This document shows positions 50,000-63,419 of a stretch of DNA of 64,000 nucleotides, in pieces. The position numbers and the translations under genes were made by a program. The notes beneath the pieces are model-generated. The model ran no database searches. It had not been told where the DNA came from and was given only the letters and a program-made list of their open reading frames with translations. Source of the DNA: Amaranthus tricolor (taxonomy: Eukaryota; Streptophyta; Magnoliopsida; Caryophyllales; Amaranthaceae). Numbering within the stretch: the stretch's first letter is position 1; each line of letters begins with the position of its first letter. Where the stretch lies: the NCBI RefSeq assembly GCF_026212465.1, contig NC_080062.1, forward strand, positions 8,536,543 through 8,600,542, in the 5' to 3' direction.

Positions 50000-52900
50000 T
50001 GTTGGGGTTTATTGCAATTTTATCTAGATGTTTTCGGATTTTTATTTGATAGTTCACTTTGCTTCATTTGTTTTTCGGTTCTTTTTCCTGGGGTTTCTCA
50101 ACTGACTCGGAAAAGTTTCCAGTCCTTAAGTATATACGCGGTTTTGCTGTTCAATCCAGGTTTCGGCATATAAAATATATGTGGCCATATGATTTGATGT
50201 ACATCCCCTTGTAGACAATAACAATGATAGTGAAGGAACTTGAGTGTGGTTGAATTGATGGAAGATCTATTCACCTGTTTCTCTTTGAATAAAAAATTCT
50301 TGTATCACATTTTTGCTTGTAATTAAATTATTTAGGGGATTGTTTGTTGCAATATCTCCTTTTTCCCCATTTGTTTTTTCGTTCCAAGTTGTGTTGCCTT
50401 AAATTGCGTCTCCTTTTCTGTTGATTTAGTTATTGTTAGCCATGAATTTTTTTTTCCTCAAATTAATGCCTCCCATAACACCAAATTTTCAATCTACTGT
50501 CTTAAACTTTTTCCTTGAACCTGTTCACATAGGTTCTAGATTTTCCACCAAAAAGAAAGCAAAGAGTGATGAAATTATGTATTTTTTAGAACTCTACATT
50601 TTCATGATAAATGGTCAAGTTAGACCAATGAGACAAAATGATCCAAATTCATATAGTTTTGATACGTATAAAATGGTTCATCAAAGCTTTGATGAGCCAT
50701 TAGCCTGGACGATTTGTCAATATTGCAGAAAAAATTTTGAGAAAATTTGTGATTGACAACAGATGGAAAGAGTTAGCGATAGCACTACCAAGGGACATGC
50801 GATGTGCCAGTGTATTGGACGTGTATACACAGACTAGACTAAACATGCCTATTTTGGTTGACGGCTACTTTAAAATTATAAATGATCAGTTTAAGACAAT
50901 ATATATACAATGAGTCAGCCTAATAGAAATGCTCTCACCATGAAACCATCTCATTTGAAAATTTGTGTCAAATAAAACTAATTGGAAGTTATACATAGCA
51001 TGGTCTAAATGGATGGTTTTGAATCAAACAAAAGAAACGAGTTACACACGAAACATTCTTAAATACTCTCAAACTCTCAAGATTATAAAGGTGTGCACAA
51101 ATCTTGTTTTCAAAACCACACATCTTTCATTCTAAAGGTATTAAGTAAAAAAGATCAACTTTGATTATGATCTTGACATTTTGACCAATGTAACACAAAA
51201 TGCAAAAATGACCCTACCTTAAGCACCTAACTTTACTCAAGGACTGGAGTTGTCTTGTCCACCTTTATAATTGTAAATATTTGATTATCATTTATTTACA
51301 ATTTATAGGACAAACAACAAATAGAATACTTTTTTAATTGAATTGTCAACTTGTGTTATACATAGTCCTTATCTTAAGGGTTCATTTGGCAATAAGACTT
51401 GAGAATGAGATTTTGCTTCTCAAATCTTACCATAAATGTTCCGCCCTTAAATAATATATTTTTGTGAGACTTTCTCCCAAAAATTTTAAGTCTCATTTCT
51501 ATGCCCCTCAAACAAACATGAGATAGTTTCTCAATAAGAGGACACTTAGCAACATGTTTCCTTTTGTCTGGACGCACTGCATGAGATGAAAACATAAAAT
51601 TCAGAATAGGTGTAACTGAAGAAAAACATCAACTACAGAAAACCCAGCCTTACCAGCACCTTCAACCTGAGTACCTGGAGGAGAATCCTGAAGAGGTAGG
51701 ACCACAACTGGCCCCTCTTAACGGGTCTCCCCAACCTCATCAATCTCCTCCATCTCAACCTGGAAGGGTTGCTCTGGAGGATTGTCAGGAATCACACCTC
51801 CATTTTTACAACTAGAGGGTAACCGTCCCCAGCTTCGAGAATTGCCTCCCTGGACCAGAGGCAACTCGTCCACTGCAACCACCCTAGAAGCGTAAAAAAG
51901 AGTGACTGGGGACCAGGAGTGAAGGTTGCAATACCATGAAAAGAGATAAGAGACAAGCAAGGTGATTCAGTGAACTAATCTATCCTGAAAGAGCATCCAT
52001 ACCAGATGTTTCCTCCCCTTGAGAAACATCGAAGGCAAATAGGTTTGTTTAAGTCTAGTAAATCCAGACCTATGGAAGAGTACTCTGGAGAAATTTGTCT
52101 GGTAAAGGTCGGCACAAGGACGACCGACTCAACATCAATCGCCTTAATCTCAGGCGCCTCCATTGGTCCCAGCAGTCACAACCACCTACCCAGCAGGATA
52201 AGGAGACATTGGGGCTTGCTTCCTTCTTTAAAGGTTGAATGCTATACCCCTCCTCCTCCTCCTATTCGGAGACTGCGTCAAGGACAACAATGTCCTCCAC
52301 CACATGAAGGACCTTTTTATCAGCTGTAGGACCTAAAGAATAAAGAAATTTTATCATGTGATAAAGGAAATAAATTGTAGGCATGCATAATTGAAAGGTG
52401 TAATCACCTCAAGGCTACGAGTCACCTCCAACAGAGTAACTCATCCCTCTAGAGGAAGGTCCAATGTCCAACTGACCTCTTGGATGGATGAGATGAACCT
52501 GGGTATTTCCAGGGTGCAGTAGGCAAAAAGAACTAAAAGAGGAGACTATCACCTTCCTAAACCTGAAAAGTTGAAAGATCCAACTACTTTGTCTTCAATG
52601 TTGGCCCTTAAAGACCTAACCCTACACAAGCTAGCACCAACAAAAGACGTGGCGATAAATGTAAACCTAAGAAAGAAATTGTGGAGCTACTTTGCCTAAT
52701 ATCTTTGTATGATACGTCAAAGACTTGATTTGGTTGACAAAGTATGAAAGTTTCCACAATATAAACCTTGTATTTAATGCTTCAAGGCTGCCACATATAT
52801 GGGTGTAGCTAATTCTACACAAAAAGAATGTTAACGATAGCATATGAGGGTCAAAAGGGACATTCCCTAGCATAATTAGGATAGCATTGCTCCAAGTCGA

Positions 52901-53440
52901 TCATGAAATATAATTACATGAACATTCCTCACCTCCAAGGTGACTAATTAATTCTATCCTATTGCAAACTTCATGAACTTATTGCTCTTAGTCAATTTGT
53001 GCATTAATTCTCTTGCATTTACTTGCAAGAAAAAACATTTATTTAGGTCTTGCACCATAAACATGCCCTAGTAAAGTTCCTTCTAGTTGAGGCCACAGTG
53101 CACTTGATATTGTGTTTCTTAGATACTCTCTTATTGACTTGAGCGTTGAAACATGTCCTCAGAGGATCCGTATAAGCCCCTCTAACGTTTCTTACTTGTA
53201 TAGATTATATCATTGAAGTAGGCTTATAGCAAGAAGGGCTAGATAGCAAAGACAAGCCTCTCAACCAGCAATACCTCTCTTAAACAACCCTAGTATTAAC
53301 CAAGTTTGGTGTTAATTCATTTTATTTAGTCCTTGAAGAGAACATGTATATCATGGCAATGATTTAGAATTATATAGACAACATATATACTTTGATTTAA
53401 TACACAAAAGACTATAATAAGATAGAGTATTATAACATAG

Positions 53441-53441
<1 letters not shown>
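50000..53441. other. Intergenic DNA between TOL and the TA tracts
   Basis: 50000-50330 is the TOL 3' untranslated region. 51620-52330 is richer in GC than its surroundings and has open stretches on both strands (51718-51960 minus, 52006-52329 plus) with no domain I recognise; it may be a retrotransposon relic. The rest shows nothing. Confidence 0.45.
50288..50293 (+). terminator. Poly(A) signal of TOL
   Basis: AATAAA lies 289 bases past the stop codon, the first exact match after the stop. Plant signals are loose, so this is only a likely site. Confidence 0.4.

Positions 53442-53497
<56 letters not shown>
53442..53497. repeat. (AT)n microsatellite
   Basis: About 28 AT units, abutting the inverted-repeat element on its right. 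Confidence 0.95.
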
Positions 53498-53500
<3 letters not shown>

Positions 53501-53813
53501 GGTCAAGTTCCAGTGAGAACCAAGCTTATATGAGAACCGTGAGAACCAATTTCTAGATAAAAATGTGTTACTTTTTCAAAGAAAAGGTGTTACTCTTGGA
53601 TTAAAAAATGTTACTTTTGTTTTAAAAAAAATCTGGTAATTTTTAGTAAAAAAGTGTTACTTTCAGAAAAAAATATAAATACTTTTAGAAAAAAAAAACA
53701 TAAATACGTCTGTTTTATAAAAGCATTACTTTCAAAAAAAAGTAACACTTTTTTGTCAGGCAGATTGGTTCTCACGGTTCTCATATAAAGATGGTCTCAC
53801 TTGAACTTCTTCC
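53498..53813. mobile_element. MITE inserted in a TA microsatellite, about 316 bp
   Basis: The left end CAGGGTCAAGTTCCAGTGAG, then CTTATATGAGAACCGTGAGA, is mirrored on the right by GGTTCTCACGGTTCTCATAT and CTCACTTGAACTTC. The inner part repeats GTGTTACTTTT-like words. (AT)n lies on the left and TATATATATA on the right, so the element sits inside a TA tract, as Micron-type elements do in rice. It has no coding capacity. Confidence 0.7.
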
Positions 53814-54136
53814 TATATATATAGAGAGAGAGAAAGAGAGAGAGACAGAGATAGAAACAAGATCAGGTGAAAACTACAAACCAGACTTGAGATATACATA
53901 TTGTGGCAAAAGGTGTACATACTATCTAGTGTACATATTTTTGTAAAGGAAAAAGTTCATATCATTTATAAAACTAACCTCCAAATATGTACACCTTTTA
54001 ATCATATATGTACACCTTTTAGCGAATGTCCAATTATTTACAAAACTGCCACTAAAATATATACACCATTTAAGCTTTTATGTAGACCTGTTTTCATATT
54101 TCACCATTTTAATTGATTTTCACATGTCCAAATACT

Positions 54137-54138
<2 letters not shown>

Positions 54139-54214
<76 letters not shown>
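54139..54214. repeat. (TA)n microsatellite
   Basis: About 38 uninterrupted TA units. Confidence 0.95.
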
Positions 54215-54216
<2 letters not shown>

Positions 54217-54751
54217 CAAACCAAAATATTCAAATTGATTAATCACACTCGATTCCCATCCATAGGAGAGAAGACGATAAGTAATTATGTATTTATGTTC
54301 TTTTTTCGTATTTATGTTCTTTTTTTGCAATAATTTCACTCTTTTTTTAATCTTATCTAAAAACTTACACTCTCTCCATCTTAAGTGCTTTTTTCTACCA
54401 TACACTTATTTTTTGTCTCATTCTTTAACTCAATTTCTTTTTCCATTCAATTTCACCAATTTTACAACTTGTGCAAAATGAGAGGCACAAAGAGTATTTT
54501 ATAAATCTCCCCAACAACCAATCTCATAGCAAAGCATTATAATATGATCAATGATATAGAAAATTGTAGATAAGAAACTAATTTTTATTACCATAAATCA
54601 AAATTTATTTATTAACATAAAAACACTATTTAACCATCGTTGGCTCCATGCTCGACAATTGAGTTGGGGATTATCGTGGAATATATATATATAGACTACA
54701 GGTTTGACATATTTATAGTATGTACCTAATAGTAAATGCCTAAACAACAAT

Positions 54752-57700
54752 CTAACTCTTGGGTTTTAGCATGCCATTTTCTATAGAAAGACCAATGTGC
54801 TGGGAAAAAGTATTAGTGGAACTGAAAGGAACTCCACCTGATTTTTCTGCCGTTGCTTGATTAGGAATGGGAATATGTTGCTTCGTGACGCCATTGGTGG
54901 GATGCACATCCTTGAAACCATTAAGGTTTAAGGAATTTCCTTGAATTCTTGCATCTTTCAGTAGGGAAGAACACATTGTTTCTGCAAATAATTGAAAGTT
55001 TGGGAAAAATAAGCTTTATGTTTGGTACCATATATAGACAACAAGCTATTTTACAATAGTTTCTAAAATTGAAATGTTAACCATGGGTTCATGAGGGATG
55101 AATATGATTCAATTAATTCATGCTCTTAGATAGATTAAATTAGGCTCTGAAGAGAAAAACCTTAAAAAGGCACTAAATGCTAGAGTTTGTATATAATACT
55201 CTCTTCGTCGCTATGATTTTGCACCTCCTGAAGTTTGTTCCATTTATTTTGGAAACTTTTTTATTTGAAAATGGTCCCCACATATCTCATTAAATCTCAT
55301 CCGCCCTAATATGAACCATACATAGTTTAAATATGGCTTTGAAGAGCAAAACCTTGATTATAGACTATATGGTGCTTTCAGCTTGAGAAACCCCTTAACT
55401 TGTTTTTCTATTATCAGAATTCATCCACCCGAATCTCAACTAAGTTTTCCTGAATTGTTTTAAGGTGAAAGAAACAAAATGTTGTTTGCTATCTTAGATT
55501 ATAGTGCCCTAAATATTCAAAAACAAAAATCATTTATAAAAGCAGCAGCTCGACATTGATTTTGTGGTTGAAAGAAAGTTTTTACCTTTAATGCTACCGC
55601 AAGTAATAAGTCGGTTAAGAAAATCACGAAAATTGGTTAACACCATCCTTTCTTGTTCCATGAAACTTTCACTTAACTTCTGCTCATTCGATGTGTCAGA
55701 AGTTTTAGTTTTCTTATCGACGGTAAGTCCTCTTGAACCTTCCTCCATCAGTATCGTTTTCTGTTCATAACACAACAATGCCATAGTTCCCGGAGATACT
55801 GGCCTTCCATTTAATCCATCACTTGCATCCAACACAGAACTGTCCGTACATATTTTAGCACCTTGCTTATCAGTTGACTCATTTTGCACATCTCTGGTGC
55901 TTAATTCTTTTTGTTCCCCCACTTCCCCTTCCAATTCAAAACGAATAGGAAGTTTAGCTTCATCCTTCGGTTGATAATCTACATTGTTGTTTCGATCTGA
56001 AGAGGTTCAGGATGCAACATTGAATAAGCTAGAAAACACAAGAAACACTTGCGGTCCATTTGGTTAGTGGTACTAAATGGTGGTAATGGAAATGATTTAT
56101 AGTGTAAATTTCATCTAAAGTTCCATGTTATTCCCATGGCGATGAAACTTTGATTACAAAAAAGTTTTTTTGTTTACAAATTTCCATTACCTCCTAATAC
56201 CAGTTCTCCCAATGGTAATGCATTGAAATGAATTTTATGAAGAAAATGAGATAATTGAAGTTGGACAAGCATGGCCATCAAAGTACCCAAGAGATTTTTC
56301 AACCAAAATTACACTAGCTTTCATTCTCATTACCACCGTTTATTACCACCTACTAAACAGGCGTTGATGTCACCAAAATATGTTCGTGTAAAATTTCAGT
56401 ACAAAAATGCATTTCCAAAAAAAATTTGATCACAGCTACTACATAGATGCCAAGAGACTGGTGCAACTAAAAACTTGCTTGTTACTAGCAGCAGCAAACA
56501 GATTCTAACTAATGTCCCAGAATTCGACATTGATACACACCTCTATCCCTTAGAGATCCCCCCAAAATGTGGGTTGTGTGAGCTTTTAAAACATTTAAGG
56601 CAATCTCTTGGGGACAAAAGTAGTACAATTCTCTCTACCTCCTTATCTTCCTTCTCCCTACCCCTCACGTTTGCCCCAACAATATCTTACTTTCTACTAA
56701 CTTCCAAATTGTTCGATCATGTTACCCAACTAATCTAATTTTTCATGCTAACGCCAAACATGCAGCTAACATAGTGATAGTAAAAAAATTCAATCTGAAG
56801 CCAAAAACAATAAGGTACCCAGGTTTTAACAAAGATTTCCGAATCCGATTTGTCTTTATCCTCACCAAACATCTTAATAGTATTACAAGCAAGGGGGTCA
56901 AGGAACTCAACTTTACAGTTTGTTAGCAAATTCCTTCACATCAAAAAGCAGCAATAGGGAAAAGAACAAGCCCAACATTTTTTATTTGGACATTTATAAA
57001 CTATGCATCACAAGGTGAGGAAATCATTTAAGGTGTGCACTCATCAAATACCACCATTCTGACCAAAATCTCTATATCTTTCATACGCTTCACATATTGA
57101 TATTTTCAGCCTTTCTATCAGACTGAAATTTTAAATCGTGAATAACTATCTCAAAATTTTCAAGAACTTGCCATATCACAGATTGGTACATCAATATTAT
57201 GTATCTATAAACAGAAGATGACAATTTGTTTTGCCGAGAAGCTAATGAACATTATCAGATTTTAAACAATGTCTAAATGAACATTAAATAGTAATAATGT
57301 CTAAAACAAACCAGCAAAACTCTTTGCTGCCTCCTTTGAAGCTATCACCAAAAGGGAGCAAAGTTCTTTGACATCCTGGGGTTGAATGACTCCGGCTAGT
57401 GGTGACCTTTGTTAAAAGCACAAATGAAAGTTTAGAATATTAACATTCGTAAATGATAGCTGGAAAAGGGTGCATAATGACAATCTACATACTAATACTT
57501 CAACATAACAAGATGAAGAATACCTATATTTGACTTTGGAAACAGCTTGGGTACTAGGACAATTGGAGCCTGGCTTAGATGGATGAGATGAAGTGGTAGA
57601 TTTCACATAATTTCCCTGAATTAAGTATGAGAGATCCTCAACGATATATATATTTTTCATAGAAGCAGATTGCTAATGCTGGTAAGCTCTGATGAACTAA

Positions 57701-60700
57701 AAACAAAAGCAATTGTTGCAAAAATACCAAATTTGTTTTAACTTTTGTAAACCATACTAGCAGATCTGCTTTATAAATTATGATCAATCAAAAAAGTAGG
57801 TAACCTGAATATAATGTGGATTATGGTAAATAGGCTGATTATTGTACATGCAATTGAAGAGTTCTTGTCGACTTCTTTTTCTTGACTCTGGAGATGCTCC
57901 ATAGCCAGAGGACCCAATTGCACCATTAATTGCCGCATTTGCAGCTTGATGTATCATGGTAGTATAGTTGTTACCAGGGAAGAGAGCCTCTCTCTCTTTA
58001 CTACTCTCAAAATTTTTGCAATCGATGCATTTACAGTTGCCCGAACATAGAATATTTGCTTGGAAGCACTCACAATACTTCTTTAGGCATCCTGATTTTT
58101 TACAATTGCATCCCTTATTATGCTGTCCCAGTGGTGGTGCTGGTCCAGTTTCTTGCTGTATTTCATTAAGCAACTTGAGTGAGTAAAGTTTTCTTTAAAA
58201 TTTTTCAATTACAAATATATGTAAATAGATAATTAGAGATAATAATCCAAAACTTCACCTATCCATTTAAAAATCATACCTTTTTATTTTTCAAGAAATA
58301 AAAAAACCCATGCTTTGGATACTCCTGAAAATCATCCAAAGTATAATTCCTTCTTACTTTAGGGTACATAGAAAGTAAGACTTTAGATTAGTCATGAAGT
58401 CCATTAGATTAGTCATGAAGTCCACCCAGAAGTTGGAATTACGTTAAACAAAAAATAGAAAGTTGGGATTAGTTTAAAATTCAGGAACTTGGGATTATTC
58501 TAATCAAATTTTCAGCCAAAGTAGTAAATGTTCTAATGTAGATACGTGTCTCAAACTACAAAAAAACCGTTGCAAAAGTTCTTTAACTCTGGGAAAGCAA
58601 CATCGTCCAGATTCTGAAAGATTGGGATGTTACTGCTCTTAAGTTAGAAGAAAATATACTTCCGCAGTTCCACCTACAGAGTTCAAAAGAGAAGGCAGGA
58701 CTAGGCAGCTAGTTTATACATAAATAACCCTAAATTGGCTGACAGACCTCACAGAAGGCCATTTTCTGAAAGCAAGAAAGAAAGCAAACATATCTACTAA
58801 CAGATGCTACGAGATGTTACATACAACAAGTCCCAACAACATACAGTACAGGTTAAGAAATAAGAAGGGACATTTGCATCTTCTTCAGTTGAATAAATGT
58901 GATGCATATCATAATACCAAATGTGGTAACAATTTAACAACGGAGAACATCTCTTGAGAAGATGGCTGTTCTTGATGCCATACTAACCATAGTGTAAATA
59001 ACAGTCACGATCGTGGTAACGAAACAGTTATGCGGTAACAAAACAATGATGCGGTAACGTGAGTGATGCGGTTATCGTAACGCTTAAAAATCGATTGAAA
59101 CCATAAGATATCACTTGATATGGCCCAAAACATGATTTATTACACCTTGTTTTTAACTATGATACTAACATAGAACTTAATGAACTAATGGAGAAAACAT
59201 AGATCTTTCCACCAAATAATCTTTAAACTGAATTCTGAATATCCCACTCCCAAAAGAACTAGAAAACTAGTGAATGGTGAAAATGAAATTGACGTAATGA
59301 TTAAGAAGAATGACTATTCAACTCAAGGGAAGAGTTGCAATTATTTATCTTCAACTGCAACAAATTTAGATACTGAATCTTCAGCGAAAAAACATTCCTC
59401 AGAAGTTCATACATTTAATGCCTAGGCACTAGAAAATGGAAACTGTATATCCAAAAGAAAGTGAACCACAAGTATCTTCAGAATGCATACCTTACCTACC
59501 CTAGATCCATGTGGACTACTAGCAATTTTAGGTTTAAACGCATTAGGATTTCGCTCCAGCGTTGCTACAACAGCTTCTTGCCTGGCAGCCTCATGCTCCA
59601 CCTTATTGTGACAATTTGTGCAATTGCAACCATCACAATAAGTCGCAGAAGCAAAGCACTCACAATACCTGAACAGTAACAAGTCAGATTTTACAAGACC
59701 TCCAGAGTTTTAAAAAGCATACCTTCTATGAATACAATTCAGATGTCATATCAAAACATACGCAAAATTTGTAACAAGCAATGAAATAAAGGGCATTACA
59801 TCTCCATTATGACTACCCTCATTTAACAGCCACGATCGAAAGATGCAGAAATAAACAGTTTGTACAACAACAACTCCTAGAGTCTCGACGAGCCTAACCT
59901 AACACTACAAGGTTTCTTAAATATTACCTACATAGTTCTTTATGCCCCATAAGGTGTATTCAGACACCACTGTTCAAAAGCTTTGCATAATCCAGTCCTG
60001 ATTCAGCCAACGTACTAAAAGAATCTTGACATCATCCAAGAAAGAAGTGTTCCATATATCCAATTTTCTATAAAGGCAACTCTTGGTGAAGGCCTTTTTC
60101 ATTGATCATACAAGCTTCACATGTAATCTTCAACACATGTTAGATACTTCCTATGTCCCCTAACTAGTTGATCTTAGAAGTTTCACATGTGATCTTCAAC
60201 ACATATAAGATACTTCCCTAGTCCCCTTAACTTAGCTACACAAATATTCAATTGTTATTTTAGTTTTTGGTAAAAGGCAATGGGAGAAAAAATAAATAAA
60301 TAAAACTTGGAGGAAGAAACGTGAAACTGTGTAAAAGTAGTCCTATTATCAAATTTAAATATGTACCAAAATAAAAGGGAAGACCTATAAAATTGCAGCA
60401 AATTCAAGGGAATCGAGGAAGTATTTTTTGTACCATGTACTCAACTTCACAAAATCACAACTACCATTCATCATGTCATTTGTCTTTCTTGAATTGGCCA
60501 AAAATCTAGGGCATCAATACAAAGGCCTTGACCACTTAAAGCTAAGATAGTGTGTTTCATGTTTGATCTCATAGATTTCTGGATGTTTTATAATAATTCA
60601 TGGAGCTATAATAAACATAAGATAATTTCATCATTTATCACGAAGGTGTCTAATTTATGTTGAGTCGGATTTGTGTTTTAGGAACTTTGTGTTGCAGTAG

Positions 60701-62443
60701 CTTCCTGAAGTTATGTAATCGTGTTATGTCAGAATTTGGTAGCCAAAAATTGAATGGCATAAACTTTTAAAAAAAGAACATTTTAGTTAAAGGTAGATTG
60801 TATTACTGCAATTCAAGAACTACAATAATGTATAGCGTACGGTCGTGATTATGAACAATCCTGATTATATGAGCATTTGCTCAACTAACATTTTTAAGAT
60901 TTCATTCTTTCTATGGGAAAGGTTGAACGTTCTATTAAGCAAAAACAAAATGTGGATAAATCATCATAAAGTAAGTAGACACTTAACTTATGATTAGAAA
61001 TGTATATGCAAGAGTACGTTTAAAACTCAAAAAATCTAACTTAAGAGTATGAATGTTGTTCATTACTTACAATTTCAAACATCGCGAGTTTTTGCAATTA
61101 CATTGTCTTTTCTTCTTGGGAGTGCCATCTTTAACTTCAATCACACTAGCTTGAAGTTGAGTTCTTTGTGATTCTAGCACGCTAACAAAGGAGTTATGAC
61201 AAAATTGTTATACTAATAAACAAGTTAATTTAAGCTAAGTGCATGTATCACATAAATATGTATAAATGTTCAAATATTTATATTAAAGAAAAAACATAAC
61301 AAATTATATTCCTTGTACATTGCACGGTAATTATTACAATATCAATTTAACTTTAAACATTTTTAACATTAGAACTCTCCAACATAATCAAAGTACAAAT
61401 ATTTTTATAAATTTCTTTTTTTCTATTCCTTAGTCTTAATTATTGTTTAAATATTGGATTTTTGCAAGAACATATTTTGAACCTCAATTACTTTCATGTT
61501 CTTTATCTTATACAATATTTTAAAGTTTTATTGACCATAGTAAAAGCGAGTCGAAGAACATATAACCATAGTAAAATTTAATTATCAACCTGATATACTT
61601 TTAATTATGGAGTATTATAATCTCAATTTTCTTCTAAAATTCCCACCTTTTGTTTGTATTTTAAAATTCAACCTTTGAGATCAAATCGAATTTCTTTTAA
61701 ATATCCAAATGACCTATTACCTATTAGAGAAGGTTAGCATGTGCCATGTAAAAATTAAACACTTGTCATACTAGAATTGATTTTTTTTTTCTATTTTTTA
61801 ATTTAAAAATAAAGGCAATTAATAAAAACACAAACCCATTCTCAGCACCCCAACCCACCGCCACCTCTACCATAAATCCTTCCACCACCACCTCCTACAA
61901 TAAAGCCCCACCGGAAACCACCCCTCCTTCTCCCCTGAAATCACCCTCTTTTCCCACTCCCCAAAAACCACACATCCCAACAATCACCACCAACAAACTG
62001 TCAACTTATAAACAATTAAATCTCCTAAAATTTACTAAAACATAAATTATAACCCAAATCTCCTAAAATAATAACAAATTAATTCTCTAAAGGGCCACAT
62101 TTTATCATCTTATAATCATCTAAAAAACCTAATTCAACAAAGACACAAATAATATTCAAAAGTTTAAACTTTATATTACTTAATCAATTCTAAATTATCA
62201 CCATTGATAACAAAATCACAAGATTTAGGGAACTAAAACTTACACTGCTGGAGTCTCCATTGGCGACCTAGCTACAGTATCCGCAACTTGTTGTAGAGCT
62301 GGAACCGCCTCAGTTAATTGTTGAACCGGAAAATTCTGAACCGGCGTAAAATCCAATTGTCGAGCTAATTTCTTTTGACCAAATTCCGATGACGAAGATG
62401 GCATCGCCGCCGTCGTTACCGACTTCATTTCTCCTCTTTCCAT
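54752..62443 (-). CDS. TCX5: TSO1-like CXC (TCX / CPP) protein, LIN54 homologue, 558 aa, eight exons
   Basis: Minus-strand exons: 62443-62244, 61181-61071, 59668-59500, 58173-57805, 57615-57524, 57406-57312, 55996-55586, 54981-54752; all phases agree. The N-terminus has [12 protein letters not shown] repeat 1 spans about residues 94-125 ([16 protein letters not shown], then CDGCNCTNC), followed by the conserved linker [10 protein letters not shown] and CXC repeat 2 at about 182-212 ([30 protein letters not shown]). The C-terminal part has [16 protein letters not shown] and [17 protein letters not shown], as in the TCX5/6 group. Two CXC repeats bind the CHR element (TTYGAA-like) in minor-groove contact; the protein is the DNA-binding subunit of plant DREAM-like complexes that repress cell-cycle genes in the nucleus. 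I chose the ATG giving MERGEMKS; an in-frame ATG eight codons upstream is less likely. The exon 4 acceptor could instead be at 58155, removing six residues. Confidence 0.9.
56053..56365. mobile_element. hAT-like MITE in a TCX intron
   Basis: The left end GGTCCATTTGGTTAGTGGTA, followed by AATGGTGGTAATGG, mirrors the right end CATTACCACCGTTTATTACC, then ACCTACTAAACAGGCG. The GG..CC(A/T)GTTTGG-type tip is common in small hAT or PIF derivatives. The exact ends and target duplication are not certain. Confidence 0.5.
58988..59161. mobile_element. CGGTAACG-family element, copy 3, in a TCX intron
   Basis: It starts CATAGTGTAAATAACAGTCA and ends TTTTTAACTATG. The interior has three CGGTAAC words and ATAAGATATCACTTGATATG, close to GAGATATCCCTTGAGACAG of copy 2. 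Confidence 0.6.
60108..60236. repeat. Local tandem duplication in a TCX intron, offset about 66 bp
   Basis: AGCTTCACATGTAATCTTCA and AAGTTTCACATGTGATCTTC each lead into ACACAT, AGATACTTCC and AGTCCCC/TGTCCCC. Confidence 0.7.
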
Positions 62444-63419
62444 TTTAAGAAATCTCAAGATACACAATTTTCTAACAAAAAAAATATTAAAAATTTTTTA
62501 AATCGATAATTGAAAAAAAAAAAAAAAAAAAGATCAAAATCCCTGATTTCCCCTATCTGATGAATCAATAATTGAAAAACTCAAAACCTCCAAAAATGAT
62601 AATTTACAAAAATCATCAGAATAAACGGTGTCGTTTAAAACCTCCTGAGCCGGAGAAGGTAAAGAAATTGTTGAAAAGCTTCCCTTTAATGGCGAAAATT
62701 TTCAGATTTCTAGAAGAAGAGAGAGAATTAGCATGAGTGTAGGCATTTCCTCCAATTTTGTACTGTCCTAACCTTTTGAAATTCAATTCAAAGCATTTTA
62801 CACGGTTGGATCAATTATTTGAGAATCCAACGGTGGATTTTGAGAGGTTTAAATGTTAGATCAAGAATTCAAGATTTAGAGAAAAAAATGAAAGAATGAG
62901 ATAAAAATTAAAAGCCATTAGATAAAAACACAAAAATTGATTTTTTTTTTTTTTTTTTGGTAAGTGACGTCATTTAACTAACATTTTTTAATATTTTTAA
63001 AAGTTTAAAAAAGGGTTTTTTGATAAAGAGAAAAAAAATCTCAGAATTTGGCGCTAAATTTATAGGAATTCAGTGCACGTGGCGGGTATTCATTTGTTGA
63101 TGTTAAATAAAACTTTTAGAAAAGATAAAAATTTAAGTTTTGTTGCATAAATAATTAATAATTTTGAATTTAAACTAGGGAAACGACGCCGTTGTGATGT
63201 GTGACTAGTGCAAATTACATTCTGTCCCCGAGGCCCCAAATGTGCTCCATTTTTTTTTTTATTTCATCAAATTTGCCCAGAAGGGTGTTAGCTTAATAAT
63301 ACTTCTTGTTGTCATTTAGAGCGTATAATAATCATCGAAATTCAATTAAATTAATTAATTTAAATAAATTTATTTAATAATATCCCAAGGTTGCAAAGTT
63401 TGTGTGTTTAGCAAAAAGA
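62444..63419 (-). promoter_or_regulatory. Promoter and leader region of the TCX gene
   Basis: This is the upstream region of the minus-strand gene. It holds an exact E2F-type site TTTGGCGC (63047-63054) about 605 bp before the start codon and a G-box CACGTG (63076-63081). A run of As at 62512-62531 and Ts at 62941-62959 were also noted. The role of these sites is inferred from their sequence only. Confidence 0.5.
63047..63054 (+). promoter_or_regulatory. E2F consensus site TTTGGCGC
   Basis: It matches the plant E2F consensus TTTSSCGC exactly and lies upstream of a gene whose product works with E2F in DREAM-like complexes. Confidence 0.5.

Noticed and set aside
50433..50756. 107-codon plus-strand frame after TOL
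   Set aside because: Low-complexity, AT-rich, no family resemblance; probably chance.
56475..56929. Short open frames in a TCX intron, considered as an extra exon
   Set aside because: Exon 6 joins exon 7 directly in phase and gives the family sequence, so no extra exon is needed.
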